Assembly: GCF_014649495.1 (NCBI RefSeq)
Contig: NZ_BMTD01000023.1
Span: 56,359 to 120,358, forward strand
DNA from: Streptomyces filipinensis
GTDB lineage: Bacteria > Actinomycetota > Actinomycetes > Streptomycetales > Streptomycetaceae
Direction: 5' to 3'
Length of the DNA stretch: 64,000 bases
Both the position numbers and the translations under genes were made by a program. A model generated the notes under the pieces. The model had not been told where the DNA came from and did no database searches. It saw nothing but the letters and a program-made list of their open reading frames with translations. Of this stretch, positions 45,401 to 53,325 are shown one piece after another (positions within the stretch are counted from its first letter, which is position 1; each line of letters opens with the position of its first letter).

Positions 45401-45833
45401 CGGCCCGGCGGCCGGATTCCGCACCGATCCGGGCCGGCCCGGCGGTGCGCCTCCGACCACCCGGGACACGACCCCACCGGCCGAAGCCACCGGCCCCACC
45501 GAAGCCACCGGCCCCACCGAAGCCACCGGCCCCACCGAAGCCACCGGCCTCACCGGCACCGGCGGCCCCGTGGGCACCGGGGCGGGCGCGGAGCCGCCCA
45601 CCGGAGCCCTGCCCCGGCGGGTTCGCCAGGCCAGCCTGGCCCCTCAGCTCAAGCAGGACACCGCACGGCGCGCCGAACGCGCCGCGCAGCCCGCCGACCG
45701 CGACGCCGAGGAGGTCCGCAGCCGGATGGCCTCGCTCCAGCGTGGCTGGCAGCGTGGCCGGCGGGAGAACGCCGCGGGCGACGGGGCCCACAACGGCACA
45801 GCACAAGGAACGACTAAGGGGGACGGTCGATGA
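42441..45833 (+). CDS. cvnA: CvnA: conservon sensor-kinase-like protein
   Basis: A 1130-residue membrane protein from ATG 42441 (GGGGGAGG upstream). TM1 ~13-35, an extracytoplasmic nitrate-sensor-like domain ~36-310, TM2 ~312-336, then a HAMP-like linker and a HATPase domain at ~500-625 (N-box HLVAELLENATVFSPP, G-box HDRGLGM, LGLFVVSRLAQR). No canonical H-box His is evident, so phosphotransfer is doubtful. The C-terminal ~500 residues are disordered, Pro/Ala/Gly-rich. Conservon complexes resemble eukaryotic G-protein-coupled receptor systems: CvnA acts with CvnB-D at the membrane. Its stop overlaps cvnB by 4 nt. Confidence 0.9.
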   Translation: MRFRGKSIRRKIVALLLVPLVSLTAIWGFATVLTGREVARLFHVTDVRQDIGYPAEDAVRVLQQERRQTLVYLADPRAADALSALQRTRTATDRAIARIRKNAGDHDVLDAMDADDSERLTAALDSFDGLDSLRRTVEAGTVTRAQALHLYNRLVDPCFTLLGALEGIDDVELDAQARAMVDIGRARELLSREDALLGSSLVVGRLTRHETRDISDLVAQRTVLYDVSLPLLPAAERERYERFWNNATTAPLRAAEQAAAGTDSGTPRGVTAQSWDAAAASVLDDLGALDDQVGDRFQDRTRPVAVEVIAQAAVAGLLGLVALVLSLVLSVRVGRGLIRDLRQLRLEAHEASGVRLPSVMRRLSAGEQVDVETEAPRLEYDKNEMGEVGQALNTLQRAAVEAAVKQAELRSGVSEVFVNLARRSQVLLHKQLTLLDAMERRTEDTDELADLFRLDHLTTRMRRHAEGLVILSGAAPSRQWRRPVQLMDVVRAAVAEVEDYERIEVRRLPRVAVTGPAVADLTHLVAELLENATVFSPPHTAVQVLGERVANGFTLEIHDRGLGMTAEALLDANLRLAETPEFELSDTDRLGLFVVSRLAQRQNVRVSLQPSPYGGTTAVVFIPDALLSDDVPDTNGIGFRLDRDRPVKGTGQTADRAVGRSAVPAQLPGGPTSLLDGPVELEAPVDLDAVDDFPGVLADEESERGGLFRPRRPRPRSRADDPVSASASADRMPRDEAGERGPIPLPRRQAPKLVSSHGKPVTDQRTRRDEGDQQAAAAPRRPETGGPAPLPARRRTTVSRRPAELTDRAADRGAAPAAGTGPAPGVPALPRRTRTGSAIGDGAGAAPRSDGGVTGRPDGDVTGRPAAGAAEWPEPGFMEPLDEGLGLPPDERVRFGDGAAGPHDEQGRFGGGVVDPAGRRYRFGDPAEPAGERFRPGDDPAEPPIAGAFRPGAGAAALTGYESRPSGGPVRPPGETAGFGGDATGFDGPAAGFRTDPGRPGGAPPTTRDTTPPAEATGPTEATGPTEATGPTEATGLTGTGGPVGTGAGAEPPTGALPRRVRQASLAPQLKQDTARRAERAAQPADRDAEEVRSRMASLQRGWQRGRRENAAGDGAHNGTAQGTTKGDGR
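45481..45552 (+). repeat. Four 18-bp tandem repeats inside cvnA
   Basis: Four units of CCGAAGCCACCGGCCCCA at 45481, 45499, 45517 and 45535 (the last varies). They encode repeated Thr-Glu-Ala-Thr-Gly-Pro in the disordered tail of CvnA. The period keeps the frame, so copy number could vary between strains without breaking the gene. Confidence 0.9.
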
Positions 45834-46264
45834 CCGCACCGAAGGCGACCGGCCACACGGCGACGAACAAGGGGGAGCTGAACTGGCTCCTGGACGACCT
45901 GGTCGACCGCGTCGCCAGCATCCGCAAGGCCGTCGTCCTGTCCGGCGACGGCCTGCCAACGGGTGTGTCCAAGGACCTGACCAGGGAGGACAGCGAGCAC
46001 CTGGCCGCCGTCGCCTCCGGCTTCCACAGCCTCGCCAAGGGCGTGGGCCGGCACTTCGAAGCGGGCAGCGTCCGGCAGACGGTCGTCGAGCTGGACGACG
46101 CCTTCCTCTTCGTCACCGCCGCCGGCGACGGCAGCTGCCTCGCCGTCCTCTCCGACGCCGACTCCGACGTCGGGCAGGTCGCCTACGAGATGACGCTCCT
46201 GGTCAAGCGGGTCGGCGTGCATCTGGGCGCGGCGCCCCGCACCGATCTCCCCGCAGGCGGGTAG
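45830..46264 (+). CDS. cvnB: CvnB: roadblock/LC7 protein
   Basis: A 144-residue protein of the roadblock/LC7 superfamily: ELNWLLDDLVDRVASIRKAVVLSGDGLPTGVS then HLAAVASGFHSLAKGVGRHF, and the strand pair VVELDDAFLFVTAAGDGSCLAVLSD. In conservons CvnB binds the GTPase CvnD and CvnC, resembling MglB-type GTPase regulators. It starts inside the end of cvnA (ATGA) and ends 9 nt before cvnC, so it is translated in coupling with both. Confidence 0.95.
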   Translation: MTAPKATGHTATNKGELNWLLDDLVDRVASIRKAVVLSGDGLPTGVSKDLTREDSEHLAAVASGFHSLAKGVGRHFEAGSVRQTVVELDDAFLFVTAAGDGSCLAVLSDADSDVGQVAYEMTLLVKRVGVHLGAAPRTDLPAGG

Positions 46265-46273
46265 TGGGATGAC

Positions 46274-46669
46274 ATGAGCGGAGAGGGTCAGGGAAGAAAC
46301 CACTGGTTCGACGACGACGCCGGACCGGTCGTCCGTCCGTACGCCATGACGCGCGGCCGCACGGCGAGTACCGCGCAGCACCGGCTGGACCTGATCGCGG
46401 TGGTCGTCACGGAACCCGAGGCCGGCGATCCGGAAACGGATCCGACGCTGTCGCCCGAGCATGTGGAGATCGTCGGGCTCTGCCGCGACGAACCGCAGTC
46501 GGTCGCCGAACTCGCCGCCGACCTCGACCTGCCGATCGGCGTGGTGCGCGTCCTCATCGGCGACCTCGTGCACGCGGAACTCGTCCATGTCTCGCGTCCG
46601 GTGCCCCCGGCCGAGCTGCCGGACGAGAGCATTCTGCGCGACGTGATCAACGGTCTCCGGGCCCTGTGA
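46274..46669 (+). CDS. cvnC: CvnC: DUF742 protein
   Basis: A 131-residue DUF742 protein with the family opening WFDDDAGPVVRPYAMTRGRT, then LSPEHVEIVGLCRDEPQSVAELAADLDLPIGVVRVLIGDL, a winged-helix-like segment. CvnC-type proteins contact CvnA, CvnB and CvnD in the complex. It follows cvnB by 9 nt. Unlike many conservons, where cvnD overlaps cvnC, here 293 nt separate it from cvnD. Confidence 0.94.
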   Translation: MSGEGQGRNHWFDDDAGPVVRPYAMTRGRTASTAQHRLDLIAVVVTEPEAGDPETDPTLSPEHVEIVGLCRDEPQSVAELAADLDLPIGVVRVLIGDLVHAELVHVSRPVPPAELPDESILRDVINGLRAL

Positions 46670-46962
46670 CCGGTACGGAAGCGGAATGCGGAGTACCGCC
46701 GTGACAGGCCGGCACCCGCCGCACGGACACCGAGTCCCGGCACGGCAGTCGCCGTGCAGGCGCGAGAAGCCGGGGGTTGCGCACAGGAGCGGCGGCGACG
46801 GCCGGGAGCGCCGGTCCGGTCGTACGGCCATCGGACCCGGCCCGCGCGGCCGGGCCGACGTCGGTCCGGGCGGCTCACCCGGCCTCGCCACCCCAGGCGG
46901 ACCCCCTGGCGGCGGCCACGGCCGGCCGTCGCCCGACCCCCATCTAGCAGGAGAAGAGACCG
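46670..46962. other. 293-bp gap inside the conservon
   Basis: This stretch between cvnC and cvnD has no supported gene. A 98-codon open frame at 46686-46982 is Gly/Arg/Pro low complexity and overlaps cvnD in another frame, so I do not accept it. CAGGAGAAGAG just before 46963 is the cvnD ribosome binding site. Confidence 0.5.
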
Positions 46963-47568
46963 ATGATCTTCGGGCGTTCTGAGCGAGGCAAGCCCCCGGT
47001 CGAGCCGGTCACGCTCAAGATCCTCGTGGCCGGTGGCTTCGGCGTGGGCAAGACGACCCTCGTCGCAGCGGTCAGCGAGATCAGACCGCTGCGCACCGAG
47101 GAACTCCTCACCGAGGCCGGGCGTCCGGTCGATGACACCAGCGGGGTGGAGGGCAAGCACACCACCACGGTGGCCATGGACTTCGGCCGCATCACGCTCC
47201 GCGAGGACCTGGTGCTGTACCTCTTCGGCACACCGGGGCAGGAACGGTTCTGGTTCATGTGGGACGAGCTGTCCGAGGGCGCGCTCGGCGCCGTCGTCCT
47301 CGCCGACACCCGCCGTCTGGAGGACTGCTTCGCCGCCGTGGACTACTTCGAGCGGCGCTCCATCCCCTTCGTCGTCGGGGTCAACTGCTTCGAGGGAGCG
47401 TCCCGCTACCCGGCCGGGGTCGTCCGGCAGGCCCTCGACCTGGACGAGGGCGTCCCCGTCCTGCTGTGCGACGCGCGTGACCGGGAATCGGTGAAGGACG
47501 TGCTCATCGGGGTGGTCCAGCACGCGATGGACCACGCGGCCGACCGCCGCCAGGCCGCCCTCGGCTGA
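46963..47568 (+). CDS. cvnD: CvnD: conservon small GTPase
   Basis: A 201-residue Ras-like GTPase. G1 is VAGGFGVGKTTLV (residues ~24-36), G2 region TTTVAMDFGRI, and G3 is FGTPGQERFWFMW (Gly-Gln rather than the usual DxxG start). G4 is degenerate (VGVNCFEG; canonical NKxD is absent), as in other CvnD proteins. The C-terminus is VLIGVVQHAMDHA. CvnD is the nucleotide switch of the complex, regulated by CvnB. It converges on glpK with a strong terminator between. Confidence 0.95.
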   Translation: MIFGRSERGKPPVEPVTLKILVAGGFGVGKTTLVAAVSEIRPLRTEELLTEAGRPVDDTSGVEGKHTTTVAMDFGRITLREDLVLYLFGTPGQERFWFMWDELSEGALGAVVLADTRRLEDCFAAVDYFERRSIPFVVGVNCFEGASRYPAGVVRQALDLDEGVPVLLCDARDRESVKDVLIGVVQHAMDHAADRRQAALG

Positions 47569-47576
47569 CCGGCGGG

Positions 47577-47614
47577 CACGGCCCGTACCCCCGCCGACCG
47601 GGGTACGGGCCGTG
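47577..47614. terminator. Bidirectional terminator between cvnD and glpK
   Basis: CACGGCCCGTACCCC (47577-47591) pairs perfectly with GGGGTACGGGCCGTG (47600-47614), a 15-bp stem with an 8-nt loop between convergent genes. Confidence 0.85.
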
Positions 47615-47655
47615 GTCCGGTGAGGGCGGCACGCACGCGCGCGTGCCGTGAATGG

Positions 47656-49176
47656 CTACACGCCGTCCTCCTCCAGCCAGCCGAAGCTCTTCTCCACGGC
47701 CTTGCGCCAGTTGCGGTACTCGCGGTCGCGTACCGACGGCTCCATCGCCGGCGTCCACTCCGCGTCCCGCTGCCAGTGCGACTTCAGCTCGTCCAGGTCG
47801 TTCCACACGCCTGTCGCCAGACCGGCCGCGTAGGCGGCGCCCAGACAGGTCGTCTCCGACACCCGGGGCCGGATCACCGGCACGCCGAGGACGTCCGCCT
47901 GGTGCTGCATGAGCAGGTTGTTCTTCGTCATGCCGCCGTCGACCTTCAGGGTGGTGATCCGCACCCCGGAATCCTGGTACATGGCGTCCACGACCTCCCG
48001 GGTCTGCCAGCTCGTCGCCTCCAGCACCGCGCGCGAGAGATGGGCCTTCGTGACGTACCGGGTGAGACCGGTGACCACACCGCGCGCGTCGGAGCGCCAG
48101 TAGGGCGCGAACAGGCCCGAGAACGCGGGCACGATGTAGGCGCCGCCGTTGTCCTCGACGCTCGCCGCCAGCGTCTCGATCTCGTCGGCGGTGCGGATGA
48201 TCCCGAGCTGGTCGCGGAACCACTGGACCAGCGCGCCCGTTATCGCTATGGACCCCTCCAGGCAGTACACCGGCGCCTCCCCGCCGATCTTGTAGCCCAT
48301 CGTCGTCAGCAGCCCGCTCTTGGACGGCACCGGCCGGTTCCCGGTGTTCAGCAGCAGGAAACTGCCGGTGCCGTAGGTGTTCTTCGCGGTGCCCACGTCG
48401 TAGCAGGCCTGCCCGAAGACGGCGGCCTGCTGGTCGCCCAGCGCGGAGGCGACGGGCACGCCGGCGAGCTGCCCGACCGCCGTGCCGTACACCTCGGCGG
48501 AGGACCTGATCTCGGGCAGGACCGCCTCGGGCACGTTCATGGCGCTCAGGATGCCCGGATCCCACTGCAGCGTCTCCAGGTTCATGAGCAGGGTGCGGCC
48601 GGCGTTGGTGACGTCGGTGACGTGCCGGCCGCCGTCGGGGCCGCCGGTGAGGTTCCAGATCAGCCAGGAGTCGATGGTCCCGAAGGCGATCTCGCCGCGT
48701 TCGGCCCGCTGCCTCAGGCCGGGCACATGGTCCAGCAACCAGGCCGCCTTGGGCCCGGAGAAGTAGCTCGCCAGCGGCAGTCCGGTCGGCTCGCGGAAGC
48801 GGTCCTGGCCGTCCGCGCCGCCCAGTTCCCTGCACAGGGCCGCGGTGCGGGTGTCCTGCCAGACGATCGCGTTGTGCACGGGCTTGCCCGTGGCGCGGTC
48901 CCACAGGACCGTCGTCTCCCGCTGGTTGGTGATGCCGAGCGCGCTCAGCTGGTCGGCGCGCAGCCCGGCCTTGGCGAGTGCCCCGGCCACCACGGCCTGC
49001 ACCTTGGACCAGATCTCGGTCGCGTCGTGCTCCACCCAGCCCGGTTGGGGGAAGATCTGGCGGTGCTCGCGCTGGTCGACGGCGACGATGGCACCGGCGT
49101 GGTCGAAGATGATGCAACGGCTGGACGTGGTGCCCTGGTCGATGGCGGCGACGTACTTCTCGGCGGTGTCCGTCAT
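47656..49176 (-). CDS. glpK: Glycerol kinase
   Basis: A 506-residue protein. ATG 49176 is chosen because MTDTAEKYVAAIDQGTTSSR begins the kinase fold at the usual point and AGGGACAG lies upstream. The FGGY signatures are present: GITNQRETTVLWDRATG, the glycerol-binding WQDTRTA and GTIDSWLIWNLTGG, the ATP-binding GTGSFLLLNTG, and VDGGMTKNNLLMQ. Length is normal. It phosphorylates glycerol to sn-glycerol-3-phosphate in the cytosol. It lies 85 nt downstream of glpF; a short run of GTCGCTGG repeats fills part of that gap. No glpD follows it. Confidence 0.95.
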   Translation of the reverse strand: MTDTAEKYVAAIDQGTTSSRCIIFDHAGAIVAVDQREHRQIFPQPGWVEHDATEIWSKVQAVVAGALAKAGLRADQLSALGITNQRETTVLWDRATGKPVHNAIVWQDTRTAALCRELGGADGQDRFREPTGLPLASYFSGPKAAWLLDHVPGLRQRAERGEIAFGTIDSWLIWNLTGGPDGGRHVTDVTNAGRTLLMNLETLQWDPGILSAMNVPEAVLPEIRSSAEVYGTAVGQLAGVPVASALGDQQAAVFGQACYDVGTAKNTYGTGSFLLLNTGNRPVPSKSGLLTTMGYKIGGEAPVYCLEGSIAITGALVQWFRDQLGIIRTADEIETLAASVEDNGGAYIVPAFSGLFAPYWRSDARGVVTGLTRYVTKAHLSRAVLEATSWQTREVVDAMYQDSGVRITTLKVDGGMTKNNLLMQHQADVLGVPVIRPRVSETTCLGAAYAAGLATGVWNDLDELKSHWQRDAEWTPAMEPSVRDREYRNWRKAVEKSFGWLEEDGV

Positions 49177-49261
49177 GGCTGTCCCTGGGTCGCTGGGTCG
49201 CTGGGTCGGATCGCTGGGCATGCGGCGTGATGGCCGGAAGGCCGCGTTGCGGTCGCTGGGG

Positions 49262-50011
49262 TCAGAAGGCCACGTTGTAGACCAGGCCCGCGAGCGCCCC
49301 GCCGATCAGCGGTCCGACCACCGGGATCCAGGCGTAACCCCAGTCGGACGTGCCCTTGTTCGGGATCGGCAGGAACGTGTGCACGATGCGCGGACCGAGG
49401 TCCCGGGCCGGATTGATGGCGTAACCGGTGGGCCCGCCGAGCGACAGGCCGATCCCCACCACGAGCAGCGAGACGATCAGCACCGTGGTGCCGGACTCGC
49501 CGAGCCCCTTCGTCAGCCCGAAGGCGAGAACGGGCAGCACGAGGGCCATCGTCGCGATGATCTCGGTGACGAGGTTGGCGATCGGGTTCCGGATCTCCGG
49601 GATGGTCGAGAAGATGCCGAGCGTCGGCACCGGTTCGTCGGCCGTGCCCTCGGTGGTGCTCTCCTTGCGGACGTTGGCCTGGAACTGCGCGAAGTACACC
49701 AGGTAGGCGAGGACGGCACCCAGCATCGCGCCGACGGTCTCGCCCAGCAGATAGACCCAGACCTTGTCCCATTTCCCGGTGTCCACGGCGATGCCGATGG
49801 TGACCGCGGGATTGAGCTGGCCCCCGGAGAGGGGAGCGGCGGTGTACGCGCCCGCGAGGACGCCGAAGCCCCACCCGAACGCGATGACGACCCAGCCCGA
49901 GGCCCGTGCCTTGGAGTACCTGAGGGTGACGGCGGCACACACACCGGCACCGAACAGGATCAGGATCGCGGTTCCGATGACCTCGCCGACGAAAATGTCT
50001 CCATTGCTCAT
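49262..50011 (-). CDS. glpF: Glycerol facilitator (MIP family)
   Basis: A 249-residue protein from ATG 50011 with GGAG upstream. It has six membrane helices and the two half-helix NPA motifs: GGQLNPAVTIGI near residue 69 and TGYAINPARDLGPR near 206. The Asp after the second NPA (NPARD) marks the glycerol-conducting subclass rather than a water channel. A longer extracytoplasmic loop (ANVRKESTTEGTADEPV) is unusual but seen in actinobacterial members. It is cotranscribed with glpK and gives glycerol entry by diffusion. Confidence 0.93.
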   Translation of the reverse strand: MSNGDIFVGEVIGTAILILFGAGVCAAVTLRYSKARASGWVVIAFGWGFGVLAGAYTAAPLSGGQLNPAVTIGIAVDTGKWDKVWVYLLGETVGAMLGAVLAYLVYFAQFQANVRKESTTEGTADEPVPTLGIFSTIPEIRNPIANLVTEIIATMALVLPVLAFGLTKGLGESGTTVLIVSLLVVGIGLSLGGPTGYAINPARDLGPRIVHTFLPIPNKGTSDWGYAWIPVVGPLIGGALAGLVYNVAF

Positions 50012-50238
50012 GGCGGCTCCCTTGGCGCCGGCCGTGGGCGCTCGGCCCCGGCCTCCGTGCAGGAAAGTTCGTGGCGACTTCGGCCGGAGGCAGGGAGGCC
50101 CCGCGCCCCGCCCGGCGTCCGTGACGAGCGTGCCGGCGCAGCCGTATCGCCAGGAGAGACGGGCCGTGAGCAGGACAGACCCGTGGCGCAGTGCCTGATA
50201 ACGCCGAGAATGTACGGCGATGTCGGCTGACACCGGGA

Positions 50239-50267
50239 AGTGTTCACCGGCGCCACGGGGGCGTCAA
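50239..50267 (-). promoter_or_regulatory. Weak promoter-like pair upstream of glpF
   Basis: In the 342-base gap 50012-50353, the complement holds TTGACG (50262-50267) and AACACT (50239-50244) separated by 17 nt. ACAC and GTGT flank the -10 as a small inverted repeat. The remaining leader (~230 nt) shows no other sign. I found no certain GylR-type operator. Confidence 0.35.
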
Positions 50268-50353
50268 GGCTGTCGACGGCAGCGGTGACGGCGACGCGCC
50301 CGGCGGCCCTGTCACCGATGCCGGGTGCCGAAGGCCAGAAACGGGAAGGGAGT

Positions 50354-52003
50354 TCACCACCCTGGCTCGGCGGCCGCGTACCCGGCCTGGGCCGTGGCCG
50401 CACCCGAGCCGCGCCGGACCTCATGGCCCGGCAGCCCGGCGCGTCCCAGCACCCAGCTCGCCCCGCGCAGCGCCTTGGCCGCCTTCTTCAGCGGAGCGAG
50501 CTGGGCGGCGGCCTGGCGGTGGTCGCCCACACTTCCCGGTGCGCACACGATGGTCGCGAGGGAGAGCGTGACCGGCCGGCCCCCCGCGGACCAGGGCGCG
50601 TCGAGCACGGCGGCGACCAGCGGATCGAGTGCCTGCTCCTCGGCCAGCACCAGGAAGTCGTCCCCGCCGATGTGCCCCACGCGCGCGTGCCCCGACACGG
50701 CCCGCTGCAACGCCCTGCCCACCGACCGGATCAGTTCGTCGCCCGCGGCGAACCCGGCACCGTCGTTGACCTCCTTGAAGTGGTCGATGTCCAGCCAGCT
50801 GAGCGCGAACGTCCGGCCGTCCGCGAGCCACCGGTCCACCTCGCCCGTGATCGCGTCCGAACCGGGCAGCCGGGTCAGCGGGTTGAGCCCGGCCGCCTCC
50901 TCGACCCGGCTCTCGGCCAGCGCCCGCACCAGGTCCGCGAGCCGTACGACACCCACGCACCGGCCGTGCCGGTCCACCACCGCGACATCGTCCGAGGTCC
51001 GGTCCCGGCAGCCGATCGCGACGACGTCCAGCACCTCCCAGGCGGTGGCGTCGACCCCGACCGTGCGGGGCGCGTCCCCAAGCTTGTACGCCGGCCGGTC
51101 GGCGTACAGGGCGTGCCCGTAGCGGCCGGACATCGACAGCAGGAAGCGGGAACGGTGCACCGACCGCACGGGCCGGCCTGCCTGGTCCGCCAGCAGCACA
51201 CCGGAGACGTCCGGTGAGCCGGTCAGCAGCGCGCGCACCTGCCCCGCCGAGGCGGTCACCGGCAGCACGGCGGCCGGGCGCACGAACTCCCGCACCGACG
51301 GCCCCGACCGGGGCACACCGACGGCACCGGGGGAGCGGGGCGGAACGTATACGTCCGCGACGGGGATCCGGGCCGGCGGCGCGAACAGCTCGCCCTGGGC
51401 CAGCTGCGCCCCGGCCGACAGCGCCCCCGCACACTGCAGTTCCGTCTCGACCCCCTCCACCGCGACCAGGGCCCCCAGCTCCTCGCACAGCGTGCGCATC
51501 GCCCGTACCGCGGCCGGCCGGGCCAGCAGCGGGGCGTCGAGCTTGACCAGGTCGGGGGCGAGGTCGGTGAGTAGCCGCAGCGGTACGTCGCCGTCCCCGA
51601 CGCCGTCCGCGCTGATCCGGAATCCCTGCTCGCGCAGCGCGGCCACCGCCTCCAGCAGGGCCTGCTGCGGCACGTGCGTGTAGGGCGGAACCACGTCCAG
51701 CGTCACTTCCCAGGGCATCCGTCCGGCCGCGCGCACGGCGTCGTGCAGCGGGCTGAGGCCGCCGAGGTCGGCGAGGGTGGCCGCGAACACGTTGAGGTGC
51801 AGCGGCAGCAGGGTTTCCTTGCGTGTCGCGGCACGGAGCGCCAACACGGTGAGGTGCCCGTCGAGTTCGGGGTCCCGGCGGGCCTCGGCGAGGATGTCAC
51901 CGGTCTCCGGGCGTGCGAGTGTCTCCAGTGCGGCGACCGCGCCCGTCCTCAGGTTGACCACCGGCTGGAAGGCGAAGCGGAGAGTGTCCGTCCAGGAGTG
52001 CAC
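50354..52003 (-). CDS. EAL-CBS-GGDEF protein, degenerate c-di-GMP enzyme
   Basis: A 549-residue soluble protein starting at a GTG. N-terminal EAL domain (~1-220): FQPVVNLRTGAVAALETLAR has ETL in place of EAL. LHLNVFA keeps the metal Asn, but VTLDVVPP has Asp for the usual Glu, and the DDFG loop reads SADGVGDG, so the catalytic acidic pair is broken. A CBS pair lies at ~245-365 (DVSGVLLADQAGRPV, VDRHGRCVGVVRLADLV). The GGDEF domain (~375-520) has GGDDF and no RxxD inhibitory site. It may bind c-di-GMP, GTP or adenylates as a sensor. By position it may be SCO1397-like (recall). Function unproven. Confidence 0.85.
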   Translation of the reverse strand: MHSWTDTLRFAFQPVVNLRTGAVAALETLARPETGDILAEARRDPELDGHLTVLALRAATRKETLLPLHLNVFAATLADLGGLSPLHDAVRAAGRMPWEVTLDVVPPYTHVPQQALLEAVAALREQGFRISADGVGDGDVPLRLLTDLAPDLVKLDAPLLARPAAVRAMRTLCEELGALVAVEGVETELQCAGALSAGAQLAQGELFAPPARIPVADVYVPPRSPGAVGVPRSGPSVREFVRPAAVLPVTASAGQVRALLTGSPDVSGVLLADQAGRPVRSVHRSRFLLSMSGRYGHALYADRPAYKLGDAPRTVGVDATAWEVLDVVAIGCRDRTSDDVAVVDRHGRCVGVVRLADLVRALAESRVEEAAGLNPLTRLPGSDAITGEVDRWLADGRTFALSWLDIDHFKEVNDGAGFAAGDELIRSVGRALQRAVSGHARVGHIGGDDFLVLAEEQALDPLVAAVLDAPWSAGGRPVTLSLATIVCAPGSVGDHRQAAAQLAPLKKAAKALRGASWVLGRAGLPGHEVRRGSGAATAQAGYAAAEPGW

Positions 52004-52134
52004 GGGAGCATGATTGCGCCGCCCGCGTGTCCCCAGGCCCAGTTCATAAGACGTTCACGCAGCATTCCGGGGTGATCACGCAGGGTGGACAGTCTCTCTG
52101 GTCACTCGTGTCACACAACGGTTCCCGGTCCGCG

Positions 52135-53325
52135 TCACCGCACCACGACCACCGCCGAACCGTGCCCGAAAAGCCCCTGGTTGGCAGAGATTCCCACCCG
52201 TGCCCCGGCGATCTGCCGGTCGCCCGCCGCGCCTCTCAGCTGCAAGGTCAGCTCGCACACCTGGGCGATGGCCTGGGCCGGCACCGCCTCCCCGAACGAG
52301 GCGAGCCCGCCACTGGTGTTGACGGGTGTCCGGCCGCCCGGGGCCGTCGCGCCCTCCCGCAGGAGCTTCGCCCCCTCGCCCTCGCCGCACAGCCCGAGAT
52401 CCTCGTACCACTGCAGCTCCAGCGCGGTGGACAGGTCGTAGACCTCGGCGACGGACAGGTCCTCGGGGCCCAGGCCCGCCTCCTCGTAGGCCACCCGGGC
52501 GATGGATGCCCGGAAGCTCTCGTCCGACGGCCGCACGGCGAGCGCCGGGTCGGTGGCGATGTCCGGCAGGTCCAGCACCGTGCTGGGGAAACGCGGGGTC
52601 ACCGTCGACACCGCGCGGATCCGCACCGGATGGGCCGCACCGTGCCGACGCGCGAAGTCTAGGCTGGAGAGCACCAGGGCCGCGCCGCCGTCGGAGGTGG
52701 CGCAGATGTCGAGCAGCCGCAGCGGATCGGCGACCACCGCGGACGCGGCGACCTCCTCGGCGGTGACCCGCTTGCGGTAGCGCGCGAACGGGTTGAGCGC
52801 GCCCATGGCCGCGTTCTTCACCTTGACCAGGGCGAAGTCCTCCGGTGTGTCCCCGTGCACCGCCATCCGCCGCCGCGCGTACAGACCGAAGTACGTCGGG
52901 TTCGTCGCGCCCAGCAGGCGGAAGCGCAGCCAGTCCGGGTCGTCGGGGCGGTCCCCGCCGGCGGGCCGGAAGAACCCCTTGGGTGCCGCGTCCGCCCCCA
53001 CCACGAGGACGACGTCCGCGAGGCCGGCGAGGATCTGCGCCCGTGCCGCGGCGATCGCCTGGGCTCCGGAGGCGCATGCCGCGTACACACTGGTGACCCT
53101 GGCCCCCTGCCAGCCCAGGGCCCTGGCGAACGTCGCTCCCGCCACATACCCGGGATAGCCGCCACGCACGGTGTCCGCGCCCACGACCGAACCGACGTCG
53201 CCCCAGGCGACGCCGGCGTCCGCGAGCGCCGCACGGGCCGCCGTCGTCCCGTACTCCACGAAGGGGCGTCCCCACTTGCCCCAGGGATGCATGCCCGCGC
53301 CGAGCACCGCCACGTCCCTCGTCAC
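52135..53325 (-). CDS. Thiolase-fold lipid-transfer/aldolase-like protein (Ltp2/SCPx type)
   Basis: A 396-residue thiolase-superfamily protein. It has the active-site Cys in VTSVYAACASGAQAIAAA near residue 85, a long middle (FALVKVKNAAMGALNPFARYRKRVTAEEV), and the C-terminal PVNTSGGLASFGEAVPAQAIAQV and GLFGHGSA. This is the SCPx/Ltp2 pattern, with HGSA instead of the usual GHP. With the DUF35 partner gene it overlaps by 4 nt upstream. Ltp2-DUF35 pairs cleave 2-methyl or steroid-side-chain acyl-CoAs by retro-aldol reaction or thiolysis. Substrate here is unknown. Confidence 0.86.
   Translation of the reverse strand: MTRDVAVLGAGMHPWGKWGRPFVEYGTTAARAALADAGVAWGDVGSVVGADTVRGGYPGYVAGATFARALGWQGARVTSVYAACASGAQAIAAARAQILAGLADVVLVVGADAAPKGFFRPAGGDRPDDPDWLRFRLLGATNPTYFGLYARRRMAVHGDTPEDFALVKVKNAAMGALNPFARYRKRVTAEEVAASAVVADPLRLLDICATSDGGAALVLSSLDFARRHGAAHPVRIRAVSTVTPRFPSTVLDLPDIATDPALAVRPSDESFRASIARVAYEEAGLGPEDLSVAEVYDLSTALELQWYEDLGLCGEGEGAKLLREGATAPGGRTPVNTSGGLASFGEAVPAQAIAQVCELTLQLRGAAGDRQIAGARVGISANQGLFGHGSAVVVVR

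Noticed and set aside
42021..45959. 1312-codon open frame on the complement of the conservon
   Set aside because: Antisense shadow of cvnA; low-complexity translation and no domain, whereas cvnA has HATPase and membrane segments.
46686..46982. 98-codon frame in the conservon gap
   Set aside because: Gly/Arg/Pro low complexity, overlaps the start of cvnD, no good ribosome site.
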